Counted from the first letter of the stretch, positions 44,157 to 53,075 are shown. The stretch is 64,000 nucleotides of DNA from Bog-473 sp963807675 (GCA_963807675.1 CAWECP010000010.1:62001-126000), one strand, 5' to 3'. Numbers and translations are program-made. The notes: generated from the letters alone by a model not told the origin.

Positions 44157-45645
44157 CTATGAGGACGTCGCAGGGGCGGCGGAAGGGCTGAGGGTGGCGA
44201 CGCAGCCTTGGATCGTCCCGATGGCGGCGGTGTTGACTGGCGGTGGCGGCCCCGTGGTCGGGGTCGCCGGCACGGTCGTCGTCGTGGTGGTCGAGGTGAT
44301 CGAAGGCGGCGAGGTCGTCGTCGTGGTGGTGGAGGTGGTCGAAGGCGGCGCGGTCGTCGTCGTCGTCGACAGGGTGGGCAGGGTCGGCTCCGTTGCCGTC
44401 CTGATCACGGTTGGGGCGGTCGTGGTCGTCGTGGTAGGGGTCGGGGCCGCCGCGGTGGCCGGAGTACTGGAGGCCGGCGCGGTCGTCGTCGTGGTGGTAG
44501 GGGCCCCCGCGGTGGCCGGCGTGCTCGGGGTCGCCGTCGCGGGCGCTGACCGGGGTGGAGACGAGCGTGGCTGCCGTGCAGGCGCCCGCATTCTGCATGG
44601 TCGCGACCGCGGAGACGAGCCGGGCCAGCGACCGATCCTCGGCTTCGTCGTCGAACAACAGCTTGGCTGCGGCCTGGGTCACCGCCTTGTTGGCGTCACT
44701 GCGCCGCTGGACCGAGGCCTCGAGCCCCGCCTCCGCCGCCTGGAGGCGCGCCACCAGCGCCGAAGCGATGACACGTTCGTATTGATGGGCCACGACGCCG
44801 TTCGCGTCGGGGGGGCCGAACGGGGTGGGAGTGTTGTTGCCGCCGAGGAACTCGCTGGCCTCGAACAGCCCACTGTTTTCGTACTCGTCGACGGCGAACC
44901 CGCGCAGGTCGTGCTGCACGGCGAGGTAGCCGTTCTCCGCCGTCGAGACGTCGGATCGAGCGATCACCAGCTGCCAGTCCTTTGCGGTCAGCTGATTCTG
45001 GTCGAGGCCCGTGGTCAGGACGGAAACCTCGTAGTTGTGCAGTTCCGACTTCACGTCGCTGAAGACGGAGAGGGCGGAGAAGATGTCGATCGCCGGCTGC
45101 GCCTCCGCGCCGGCGCTCCCGACAATTGCGTTCAGATAGCAGGGTTGACCGCTTCCCGAAGGGGCGCACCATTGGGTCTCGTCGACGGCGGCGAGAAATG
45201 CGCCCGGAGGTGACACGTTGCCGCCCCGCAATGCCGCGTCGATCGACCACATGTTCATCTGAAGGATCGTCGCGACCGTCGCGGCACAGCCCGCCGTCCA
45301 GTTCGCAAACGCGGGGAACCCATTCGACGAAACGACGGCCGGCAGGGGCTGATTGGCGAAGTTCGTGGTTCGCCTTGTATTGAACGGGTTGTACGCCGCG
45401 GAGTTGTTGGTGGAGCCGCCCTCGGCGTCCTGCCACGCTGCCAGATCGGCCACGTTGGCCTGGGTGACCGGCGCCGTCAGTCCCTGCAGCACGCAGAGCT
45501 GCCACCCGGCCGGGAGCGGGGTCCCAACCGTCGACGACACCGCGCCAGCAGGCACGGCCGAAGCGGACCACGCGACCGCCGGCGCGATCAGGCCGGCCAC
45601 GGTCAGCGCCACGGCAAGGCGGACGGTCGAGAGCAGGCGTGTCAT
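44157..45645 (-). CDS. Secreted lysozyme-like protein with Thr/Pro-rich tail, frameshifted
   Basis: About 495 residues. ATG 45645 starts a signal peptide (MTRLLSTVRLAVALTVAGLI). Residues about 40-160 contain AWQDAEGGSTNN, NPFNT, FPAFANWTAGCAATVATI and WSIDAALRGG, a layout like lysozyme/transglycosylase-type muramidases with the Glu in AEGG; I offer this as a likeness only. A helical middle follows. Near 44540 a +1 shift leads from STPVSA into the frame reading PATATPSTPATAGAP and four blocks of Thr, ending at 44157; the unshifted frame gives improbable His/Asp-rich sequence. The Thr/Pro tail may span or attach to the wall. Confidence 0.6.
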
Positions 45646-46067
45646 GGCAGGTGGTCCGGCGGGTGCGGCCCAGGCAAGAGGGGACGCCTGCTGCAAGTGG
45701 GCCGGGGCGGAAGTGGCGTCAACACTTGCACGTCTGGTGCAGATTGCAACTCAGGAATTCTCGGCATGTTCCCCTGGCCCCCTGAAGAAGTTCCATCCTC
45801 ATTGAGGGAACCCTGGTCAGGGCCGGGCCTTTCGCTCCACCGGCCCGCCCGGCCTCCGTGAGCCGTTGACCTGCTCAAATCGGGTTTCGGTCGGGCTGAC
45901 GCCGGGCGACGGCCGCCGCTCGGAGAAGGGCCAGATCATGGAATTGGTCTTCATAGGTTCGGTCCGGCGCTGGAGCGGGTGGAGGTGTTCAAGAGATTTG
46001 TGTCGTGGCTGAATCGGACCGTCGGCCTCTCGGCCCGGTTCGGACGAGAGGCCGTTCCCGCGAGGCC
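45646..46067. other. 422-base stretch without a gene
   Basis: No open frame looks coding. It should hold the promoter of the minus-strand secreted protein gene at its left end and contains one clear hairpin at 46023-46054 at its right end. It separates that gene from the gene remnant next to the tRNA. Confidence 0.5.
46023..46054 (-). terminator. 10-bp stem hairpin after the gene remnant
   Basis: CGGCCTCTCG and CGAGAGGCCG pair perfectly with a 12-base loop, 14 bases beyond the TAG stop of the minus-strand remnant. It is probably the original terminator of that gene. Confidence 0.6.
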
Positions 46068-46256
46068 CTACGAGTAGACCTGGACCTCGGCGATCTGCAT
46101 GGAGCCGGGCGCGGTCCCTCCCGTGGTGTGCCAGCCCGACGTCTGCGGAGCCGCCACCTGGAACTGGAGGAACAGGTAGTAGCTCTCACTGCTGAGGTCG
46201 GCCGCGGGTACGAAGCTGTCGCTCGGCGATGCGCCATCCCTCGCGAAGGCGGACCA
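46068..46256 (-). pseudogene. 3' remnant of a secreted beta-sandwich-type protein gene
   Basis: A minus-strand frame from about 46256 to a TAG at 46068 reads PWSAFARDGASPSDSFVP, SSESYYLFLQFQVAAPQ, SGWHTTGG and SMQIAEVQVYS. The ending resembles the last strands of discoidin/LamG-like carbohydrate-binding domains. An in-frame stop closes it upstream and there is no start, so only the gene's 3' end survives, followed by its terminator. It lies just past the 3' end of tRNA-Leu, a common site for integration and deletion. Confidence 0.45.
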
Positions 46257-46310
46257 CGGCTATCGGGTCCTTGTCGATGAGCCGCTGTACTCAACTTCTC
46301 GAATCGGCCG

Positions 46311-46393
46311 TGCCCGGAGCGGGACTCGAACCCGCACGCCCTTTCGGACAGCGGCTTTTGAGGCCGCCGCGTCTGCCATTCCGCCATCCGGGC
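46311..46393 (-). tRNA. tRNA-Leu (CAA)
   Basis: Minus-strand cloverleaf of 83 bases. The acceptor GCCCGGA pairs with TCCGGGC, with discriminator A. The anticodon stem GCGGC/GCCGC encloses CTCAAAA, giving anticodon CAA. A long variable arm (TGTCCGAAAGGGC region) and GGTTCGAGTCC T-arm are typical of tRNA-Leu. CCA is not encoded. Confidence 0.95.
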
Positions 46394-46451
46394 GGGAACG
46401 CTCGAGCGTACAAGCTGCGATCTACGGTGAGGAGGTGCGGAGCTGCAGGTC

Positions 46452-47603
46452 ATGAGGTTGGAGGGCGTCGAGCTGGTGCGACTCGACGTGGCCTTCCGCC
46501 AGGCGATCGGCACGGCAGTCGGGACGCATCGGGTGAGACCGCTGCTCTTCGTGCGCGTGGTGGGCGAGGCGGGCGAGGGTTGGGGGGAGTGCGCCGCCCT
46601 CGGAGACGGCACCGCGGTCGACCCTCCCTTGGAAGAGGTCGAGCGCGCCGCCGCTGAGCGGGGCGTCTCCCGGCTGGCCGAGGCGAGTGCTGCACGCGAC
46701 GGCGAGCTCCCCTCGGCGGCGGCGGTGGCGCAGCTCTTCGGAACCACACCGGTCGATCGCCAGCTGGCGGCTTCCTTCGAAATGGCGGCGACGGACCTGG
46801 AACTGCGCGCCAGCGGCTCGTCCCTGGCGCACGCGCTGCAGGCCGGGGTCGGGTTCGAGGCCCTGCCCGTCGGTGCGGCCGTCGGCATCCCGGCCGACCG
46901 CGACGTGGCCTCGTTGCGCCAGGCGGTGGCCCACGCCCTCGGTCGCGGTGTGACCCGGCTGCGGCTGAAGATCGCCCCCGGGTGGGACGTCGAGCCCGTG
47001 CGGGCCGTGCGGGCGCAGGACGCCGATGTCGTCCTGCAGGTCGACGCCAACGGCTCGTACGCGCCCGGTGACGCCGACCACCTCGAGCGACTGACCGAGT
47101 ACGGGGTCCTGTGCGTCGAGCAACCGCTCCCGGCCACCGACCTGGTGGCCCACGCCCAGCTGGCCGAGCAGATGACCCTCCCGGTCTGCCTGGACGAGTC
47201 GCTGTCCTCGGTGCACCGGGTCCGCGACGCCCTGCGCTACGGCTCGTGCGCCATGGCCTGCCTCAAACCGGCCCGCCTCGGGGGATTGCGGGCCGCCCGG
47301 TCGGCGCACGCCGCGTGCGTCGGCGCCGGGGTGCCGGTCTTCGTCGGCGGCTTCTTCGAGGCCGGGCTGGCCCGGGCGTGCAACCTCGCCCTGGCGGCGC
47401 GCTTCAGCACCGAGGCGGCCGGGCTCGTCGGCGATCTCGACGACCCGGCCCGGTACCTCCAGGTGGACCCCTGCGGGTATCCGGCGGTGGTCGACGGCTG
47501 GGTCCGTGTGCCTGACCAGCCGGGCGTGGGCAACCCGCCTCGTCAGGATGTTCTCGAGGAGCTGCATGCGCACCGTCGCTGGTTCCCCGCCACGTACACT
47601 TGA
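46452..47603 (+). CDS. menC: o-Succinylbenzoate synthase
   Basis: A 383-residue enolase-superfamily enzyme that dehydrates SHCHC to o-succinylbenzoate in menaquinone synthesis. The barrel residues are visible: LRLKIAPG (catalytic Lys), LQVDANGSYAP (Asp), CVEQPLPATDL (Glu), CLDESLSSV (Asp) and CLKPARLGGL (second Lys). It is of the OSBS/NSAR type, so N-acylamino-acid racemase activity is possible. GGAG precedes the ATG. It lies 30 kb from menF/menG. Confidence 0.88.
   Translation: MRLEGVELVRLDVAFRQAIGTAVGTHRVRPLLFVRVVGEAGEGWGECAALGDGTAVDPPLEEVERAAAERGVSRLAEASAARDGELPSAAAVAQLFGTTPVDRQLAASFEMAATDLELRASGSSLAHALQAGVGFEALPVGAAVGIPADRDVASLRQAVAHALGRGVTRLRLKIAPGWDVEPVRAVRAQDADVVLQVDANGSYAPGDADHLERLTEYGVLCVEQPLPATDLVAHAQLAEQMTLPVCLDESLSSVHRVRDALRYGSCAMACLKPARLGGLRAARSAHAACVGAGVPVFVGGFFEAGLARACNLALAARFSTEAAGLVGDLDDPARYLQVDPCGYPAVVDGWVRVPDQPGVGNPPRQDVLEELHAHRRWFPATYT
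47595..47600 (+). promoter_or_regulatory. -10 box before the coiled-coil gene (leaderless)
   Basis: TACACT ends 9 bases before ATG 47610; no Shine-Dalgarno. Confidence 0.5.
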
Positions 47604-47609
47604 CGCTCC

Positions 47610-47903
47610 ATGCATCGAGCCCTGCTGGAACGGCGGATCAGCGACACCCATGCCCGGCTCGTCCGGGCGCGGGGGGAGCTGGCCGTGCTGGACGAGCAGC
47701 TGACCGTCGTCCTCGAGTCGGCCGACGAGGCGCGCGTGCGGGCCCTGGTCTCGGAGACCCCGCTGGCCACCCATGAGCACAGCGAGGCGGCACGCCACGC
47801 CGACGCCATGGTGCGGGCGCGTGACGCCCTGCAGAAGACGGTCGCCGACCTGGAGCGGAGGCAGGACGAACTCCTGGCCGCCGTGACGTCAGGGACGCAA
47901 TGA
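47610..47903 (+). CDS. 97-aa coiled-coil protein
   Basis: Nearly all helix with heptads (LLERRISDTHARLVRARGEL, LQKTVADLERRQDELLAAV); probably a dimeric coiled coil. Its stop overlaps the ATG of the ANTAR regulator by ATGA, so the two are made together and may act together. No family recognised. Confidence 0.65.
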   Translation: MHRALLERRISDTHARLVRARGELAVLDEQLTVVLESADEARVRALVSETPLATHEHSEAARHADAMVRARDALQKTVADLERRQDELLAAVTSGTQ

Positions 47904-48502
47904 GCGAAGTCGAAAGCCCCACCCTGGCCCGGGTGGTCATCGCCGAGGACGAGGCCATCGTCCGGCTCGACCTCAAGGAGATCCTGCTCTCGGCCGGCTA
48001 CGACGTCGTCGGCGAGACCGGCCGGGGGGACGAGGCCGTGCGACTGGTCGAGGAGCACCAACCCGACCTGGCCATCCTCGACATCAAGATGCCCGGGATG
48101 GACGGCATCCGGGCCGCCCGGGAAATCACCTCGCGCCAGCAGGTGGCGGTGCTGCTGCTGACCGCCTTCAGCCAGCGGGACCTGATTGAGGAGGCGAGGG
48201 ACTCTGGCGTGTCGGCCTACCTCATCAAGCCCTTCCAGCCCCGGGAGCTGCTCCCCGCCATTGCCGACGTCCTGGCCAGGGCGAGGCAGGACTGGGCGAT
48301 CGAGGCGGAGCACTCCTCCGACGGCGCGGAGGACAAGATCGCCACCCGGCGAGTGGTGGACGAGGCCAAGCAGGTCCTGATGGACCGCGACGACCTGCCC
48401 GAGTCCGAGGCCTTCAGCTTCATTCAGCGCACGGCCATGCAGACCCGGGCGAAGATGCGGGACGTGGCGCAGAGGGTCGTCGACGGCACACTGAAGCCGT
48501 AG
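47900..48502 (+). CDS. PdtaR-like response regulator with ANTAR RNA-binding domain
   Basis: A 200-residue regulator. Receiver domain: VVIAEDEAIVRLD, phospho-acceptor Asp61 in LAILDIKMPGMDG, LLTAF and YLIKPF. The C-terminal ANTAR domain (about 140-195: VDEAKQVLMDRDDLPESEAF, SFIQRTAMQTRAKMRDVA) binds tandem hexaloop RNA stems and prevents termination. The gene order ANTAR regulator, polA, rpsA is that of M. tuberculosis Rv1626, polA, rpsA. The cognate kinase PdtaS is not in the window. Confidence 0.88.
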   Translation: MSEVESPTLARVVIAEDEAIVRLDLKEILLSAGYDVVGETGRGDEAVRLVEEHQPDLAILDIKMPGMDGIRAAREITSRQQVAVLLLTAFSQRDLIEEARDSGVSAYLIKPFQPRELLPAIADVLARARQDWAIEAEHSSDGAEDKIATRRVVDEAKQVLMDRDDLPESEAFSFIQRTAMQTRAKMRDVAQRVVDGTLKP

Positions 48503-48505
48503 TCT
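48500..48505 (+). promoter_or_regulatory. -10 box of polA (leaderless)
   Basis: TAGTCT ends 8 bases before the polA ATG and overlaps the stop codon of the ANTAR gene. The same hexamer is used before the encapsulin operon. Confidence 0.5.
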
Positions 48506-48513
48506 TCGTCGTC

Positions 48514-51272
48514 ATGGCGACGACGAAGGAGCGATCGGGCCCACTGCTCCTGCTGGACGGCATGTCACTCGCCTTCCGGGCGTACTTCGCGCTGCCGGAT
48601 TCGCTCGCCACCACCACCGGGCTCGTCACCAACGCCGTCTACGGGTTCAGCTCCATGCTGGTCTACCTGATCCGGGAGCACCGTCCGTCTGCGCTGGCGG
48701 TGGCCTTCGACCCGCCCGGCGACACCTTCCGGGACGAGATGCTCGAGGACTACAAGGCGGGACGGGCCGAGACGCCGGCCTTGTTGCCGCCGCAGTTCGA
48801 CATGATCCGCGAGGTGCTCGGCGCTCTGGCCATCCCCGTGGTCGAGGTGCCCGGCTACGAGGCGGACGACGTGATCGCCACCCTGGCCACCGAGGCGGCG
48901 AGCCGGGACAGTGAGGTGGTGATCGTGACCGGGGACCGCGACAGCTTCCAGCTGATCCGGGACCCGTACATCCGGGTCCTCTACAACAAGCGCGGCGTGA
49001 GCGACTACGCCCTGTACGACGAGGCGGGCATCTTCGAGCGCACCGGCGTGCCACCCTCGCAGTACGTGCTCCTGGCCGCCCTGCGGGGCGACCCCTCGGA
49101 CAACCTGCCCGGGGTGCCCGGCGTGGGGGAGAAGACGGCGGCCAAGCTGCTGACGAGCTACGGGGACCTGGACGGGATCTTCGGACACCTCGACGAGCTC
49201 ACGCCCAAGCTGCGCGAGAACCTGGCGGCCAACGAGCACCTGGCCCGGTCCAACGCCGAGGTCATCCCTCTGGTCACCGATGTGCCGCTCCTCGTCGACG
49301 TCGGCGAGCTGACGCTCGGTGGGTGGAACCTGGAGGACGCCGAGGACGTGTTCACCCGGTTCGAGATGAAGACGGTCTGGCAGCGCCTCGAGGAGCTGCT
49401 CGAGGAGGGCCGGCTGGGCGAGCCGGCCGAGGGGAGCGCACGACCGGGCGCCGGCCGGGGCGCGCCGGGGAACGCGGCCGCGCCGGCCGGAGGAGGGGCC
49501 GCCACGCCGGAGCCGACGGCGCCCGCCTTCGAGCTGCGCGACGTGGCCGTGCCCGCGACGGCGGCGGAGGCGACCACGCAGCTGGGCGCACTCGGCACGG
49601 GGACGCTCGCGCTGGCGGCCCGTTGGACCGGGACCCCGGGGCGCAGCGAGCTGGCCGGGCTCGTGCTCGTCGCCACCGAAGGCGACGAAGCCGGGCTCGG
49701 TGTGCTCGTTCCCGGCACGCTCCTGTCGACGGCGTCGGTGGCCAAGAAGCTCAACACCGTGCTGTCCCGCGCCGTGGTCGGACACGACGTCAAGGAGGCC
49801 ATGCGCTCGTTGCTCCCGCTGGGCATCGACCTGACCGGCCTCGAGATGGACACGGCGGTGGCGGCCTATCTGCTCGACGCCTCGACGGGCGAGTACGCGC
49901 TGCAGCAGCTGCGCGAGCAGACGGGCCAGCTGACGCTCGACATCCTCGAGCCCGGGGAGACGCGCGCGACGCGGCCCAGGACGCCGCGGCGGAGGCGGTC
50001 GACGTCGCCGGCATGGCCGCCGGCTTCCGGCAGCGCCTCGTCTCCGAGGGCATGGTGCAGCTGCACGACGACATCGAGACTCCGCTGGTCCGGGTACTGG
50101 CCAAGATGGAAGTGGCCGGCATCGGCATCGACCGGGGCGAGCTGCAGGAGATCGCCGACTCGCTGGCGGCGTCGGCGGCCACGCTGCAGGACGAGGTGCA
50201 GAAGCTCGCCGGCCACGAGTTCAACGTCAACTCGACCCCGCAGCTGCGCACCGTCCTCTACGAGGAGATCGGCCTCACGCCCGGGAAGAAGACGAAGACC
50301 GGTTTCTCGACCGACGCCCAGACGCTGGAGAGCCTCCGCGGCACGCATCCCATTGTGGAGGCCTTGCTGAACTACCGCGAGGTGGAGAAGCTGCGCTCGA
50401 CCTACGGCGAGAGCCTGCTGGCCGAGGTCCAGGTGGACGGCCGCATCCACGCGTCGTTCGGCCAGACGGTGGCCCGGACCGGTCGCATCTCCTCGGACCG
50501 GCCCAACCTGCACAACATCCCGGTGCGCAGCGACATGGGTAAGCAGTTCCGCCGGGCCTTCGTGCCCCAGCACGGCTGGAGCTTCCTCGTGGCCGACTAC
50601 GACCAGGTGGAGCTGCGCTGCATCGCCCACCTGTCGGGGGACCCCGGGCTCATCGACGCGCTGACCCACGGGTCGGACGTGCACCGGACGGTGGCGGCCG
50701 CGGTCTACGGCATCACGCCCGAGGAGGTGACCCACACCCAGCGCGAGTTCTGCAAGATGGTCTCCTACGGCCTGGCCTACGGCATGGAGGCGTACGGTCT
50801 CAGCCAGCGCCTCGGGGTCCCCGTCGAAGAGGCGGCCGCCATCATGGAGAGCTACTTCGGCGCCTTCCCGCTGGTGAAGCAGTACATGGAGCGGACCGTG
50901 GTCGAGGCCAAGATGCGCGGGGCGACTGTGACCATGTTCGGCCGCATCCGCCCGCTGCCCGACCTTCACGCGTCGAACTACCGGGTGCGCCAGGCGGCCG
51001 AGCGCCAGGCGATGAACGCCGGGATTCAGGGGCTGGCGGCGGACATCTTCAAGCTGGCCCTGGTGCGGCTCGACCGCGACCTCGAGGCCATGGCGCTGGC
51101 GAGCCGCCTCGTGCTCCAGGTGCACGACGAGGTGATCGTGGAGGTGGCGCCGGGGGAGGAGCAGGACGTGCTCCGCCTCACCGAGTCCGCCCTCACCGGC
51201 GCGGCCGACCTCAAGGTCCCACTGACGGTGTCCGTGGCGACGGGACCGAGTTGGGCGGCGGCCAAGGGCTGA
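48514..51272 (+). CDS. polA: DNA polymerase I, frameshifted
   Basis: About 919 residues once one base is restored. The 5'-3' exonuclease (1-300: LLLLDGMSLAFRAYFALP, YEADDVIATLA, GDRDSFQLI, GVPGVGEKTAAKLL), a degenerate 3'-5' exonuclease-like middle, and the polymerase domain (VARTGRISSDRPNLHNIPVR, VADYDQVELRCIAHLSGD, REFCKMVSYGLAYGME, LVLQVHDEVIVEV with catalytic Asp) are present. At about 49967 a base is lost in GCGAC (GCC GAC would fit), between EPGETRA and DAAQDAAAEAVDVAGMAAGF. An inactivated polA is unlikely to persist, so I take it as a sequence error. Confidence 0.92.
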
Positions 51273-51369
51273 CACGCGCACCGGCGAGCACCGCACGGGC
51301 GCCGAGGCGAGCGCCGGCGAGCGCCGATGGTGGCGGCCATGGCGAGTCGGGACGTGCAGGGCCAGCTGG

Positions 51370-51375
51370 TACGCT
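51370..51375 (+). promoter_or_regulatory. -10 box of rpsA
   Basis: TACGCT preceded by G, predicting a start near 51383 and a leader of about 93 bases, unlike the leaderless heads elsewhere. Confidence 0.4.
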
Positions 51376-51409
51376 GTCGAGCCCGCTGGCACCGGCAGCG
51401 GCACCCCTA

Positions 51410-51457
51410 TCGGACGAGTCCGACCCCGGTGCGGTCCTGTGGTTGCAGGTCGCAACC
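51410..51457 (+). promoter_or_regulatory. Structured rpsA leader
   Basis: Two self-complementary elements: TCGGAC/GTCCGA near 51411-51424 and GGTTGC (51441-51446) with GCAACC (51452-51457) around a 5-base loop. The second hairpin ends 5 bases before the AGGAG Shine-Dalgarno of rpsA, a position suited to translational control by S1 itself. Confidence 0.4.
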
Positions 51458-51475
51458 CAGTCAGGAGCATCACTA

Positions 51476-52963
51476 ATGGCCGAAGCAACGGCAGAGCGTT
51501 CTTCCCTCCTTTCCCCCGAAGCGATGGGCAGCTTCGACGCGGAGGGGAACTACACCCCTCGCACCATCGTCGACGACGACCTCGGGGACGCCGATCTCGA
51601 GCAGGCGATGGGCGACTCCATCGTCGAGTTCGACGACGGCGACGTCATCGAGGGCACCGTGGTCAAGATCGACCGCGACGAGGTCCTCCTCGACATCGGT
51701 TTCAAGTCAGAGGGCGTCATCCCGGCCCGCGAGCTGTCCATCCGCAACGACGTCGATCCCGAAGAGATCGTCAAGCTCGGTGACCACGTCGAGGCCCTTG
51801 TCCTCCAGAAGGAGGACAAGGAGGGTCGCCTCGTGCTGTCCAAGAAGCGCGCGCAGTACGAGCGGGCCTGGACGACCATCGAGGAGAAGAAGAACAGCGG
51901 CGAAATGGTGTCCGGCCCGGTCATCGAGGTGGTCAAGGGCGGCCTCATCGTCGACATCGGCCTGCGCGGCTTCCTGCCGGCGTCGCTGGTCGAGCTGCGC
52001 CGGGTGCGTGAGCTGCAGCCGTACGTGGGCAAGGAGATCGAGGCCAAGATCATTGAGCTCGACCGCAACCGCAACAACGTGGTGCTGTCGCGTCGGGCCT
52101 GGCTCGAGGAGGCCCAGAAGGAGCAACGCGGCGACTTCCTGCAGAACCTCAAGCCGGGCGAGCGCCGCAAGGGCGTCGTGTCGTCCGTGGTCAACTTCGG
52201 CGCCTTCGTGGACCTGGGCGGCATGGACGGCCTGGTGCACGTGTCCGAGCTGTCCTGGAAGCACGTCGACCACCCGTCGTCGGTGGTGTCGGTCGGCGAC
52301 GAAATCGAGGTCGAGGTGCTCGACGTCGACCTGGACAAGGAGCGCATCTCCCTGTCTCTGAAGGCGACGCAGTCCGACCCGTGGCAGGAGTTCGCCGACT
52401 CGCACTCCGTGGGCCAACTGGTCTACGGCCGCATCACCAAGCTGGTGCCCTTCGGCGCCTTCGTCCAGGTGGGCGACGGGATCGAGGGATTGGTGCACAT
52501 CTCGGAGATGGCGGTGCACCACGTCGACCTGCCCGAGCAGGTGGTCACGCCGGGCGAGGAGCTCTGGGTCAAGATCATCGACATCGACCTGCAGCGCCGG
52601 CGGATCTCGTTGTCCATTAAGCAGGCGGCCGAGGGTGGCGAGGTCTCCGAGGAGTACCGCGAGGCCTTCGGCGAGCACGCCTACGACGAAGAGGGGAACT
52701 ACATCGGCTTCGACTACGCCGAGGGCGAGTTCACCCCCGAGACCGAGGCGCAGGCGGCCTGGGCCGACTTCGCCGAGGAAGTCGGCACCCACGTCGTGCC
52801 GCCGGGCGAGTCCGAGGCCGAGGCGGGGGAAGCCGGTGCCGAGCCCGCAGCGGCCGTGGCCGGATCCGTGGAAGGCGGTGCCGAGGTGGCGCCAGAGGCG
52901 GCTCCGCCGGGCGAGGCCGCGGCGCCGGAGCCGGCTGCGGCGGAGGCACCCGCCGGCGAGTAG
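51476..52963 (+). CDS. rpsA: 30S ribosomal protein S1
   Basis: A 495-residue S1 with four S1 RNA-binding domains: about 45-115 (GDVIEGTVVKIDRDEVLLDI), 130-200 (GPVIEVVKGGLIVDIGLRGF), 215-285 (GVVSSVVNFGAFVDLGGMDG) and 300-372 (YGRITKLVPFGAFVQVGDGI), followed by a long Glu/Ala/Pro-rich acidic tail. Four domains are usual for actinobacteria. ATG 51476 is fixed by AGGAG 8 bases upstream. Follows polA as in mycobacteria. Confidence 0.95.
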   Translation: MAEATAERSSLLSPEAMGSFDAEGNYTPRTIVDDDLGDADLEQAMGDSIVEFDDGDVIEGTVVKIDRDEVLLDIGFKSEGVIPARELSIRNDVDPEEIVKLGDHVEALVLQKEDKEGRLVLSKKRAQYERAWTTIEEKKNSGEMVSGPVIEVVKGGLIVDIGLRGFLPASLVELRRVRELQPYVGKEIEAKIIELDRNRNNVVLSRRAWLEEAQKEQRGDFLQNLKPGERRKGVVSSVVNFGAFVDLGGMDGLVHVSELSWKHVDHPSSVVSVGDEIEVEVLDVDLDKERISLSLKATQSDPWQEFADSHSVGQLVYGRITKLVPFGAFVQVGDGIEGLVHISEMAVHHVDLPEQVVTPGEELWVKIIDIDLQRRRISLSIKQAAEGGEVSEEYREAFGEHAYDEEGNYIGFDYAEGEFTPETEAQAAWADFAEEVGTHVVPPGESEAEAGEAGAEPAAAVAGSVEGGAEVAPEAAPPGEAAAPEPAAAEAPAGE

Positions 52964-52990
52964 CCCCGAGCCCGTCCCCGTAGGCGGGCG

Positions 52991-53020
52991 CAGCCCGGGT
53001 GGTGGTGTTGCAGCCCGGGG
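52991..53020 (+). repeat. Two CAGCCCGGG direct repeats 20 bp apart
   Basis: CAGCCCGGG at 52991-52999 and 53011-53019, spaced by exactly two helical turns, directly upstream of the 10-bp array before the encapsulin operon. Confidence 0.7.
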
Positions 53021-53060
53021 CGGCCGTGCGAGGCCGTGCGAGACCGTGCGAGGCCGTGCG
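53021..53060 (+). repeat. Four tandem 10-bp units upstream of the encapsulin promoter
   Basis: CGGCCGTGCG, AGGCCGTGCG, AGACCGTGCG, AGGCCGTGCG in uninterrupted order. The 10-bp period places every copy on the same face of the helix, and the array ends 9 bases before the TAGTCT box. It is a good candidate operator or activator-binding array. Confidence 0.8.
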
Positions 53061-53069
53061 GGCGGGCAA

Positions 53070-53075
53070 TAGTCT
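53070..53075 (+). promoter_or_regulatory. -10 box of the encapsulin operon
   Basis: TAGTCT, with predicted start near 53082 and a leader of about 45 bases carrying GGGAGA about 11 bases before the ATG. The -35 area is occupied by the 10-bp repeats and has no TTGACA-like hexamer, suggesting activator or repressor control. Confidence 0.5.

Noticed and set aside
44008..44540. His/Asp-rich C-terminus of the secreted protein as a metal-binding domain
   Set aside because: The His/Asp sequence arises only in the frame after the indel; the alternative frame gives the Thr/Pro blocks typical of secreted actinobacterial proteins and ends at its own stop followed by a hairpin.
53021..53060. Short regular repeats considered as a CRISPR array
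   Set aside because: Units are 10 bp with no spacers, far too short for CRISPR, and no cas gene is near.
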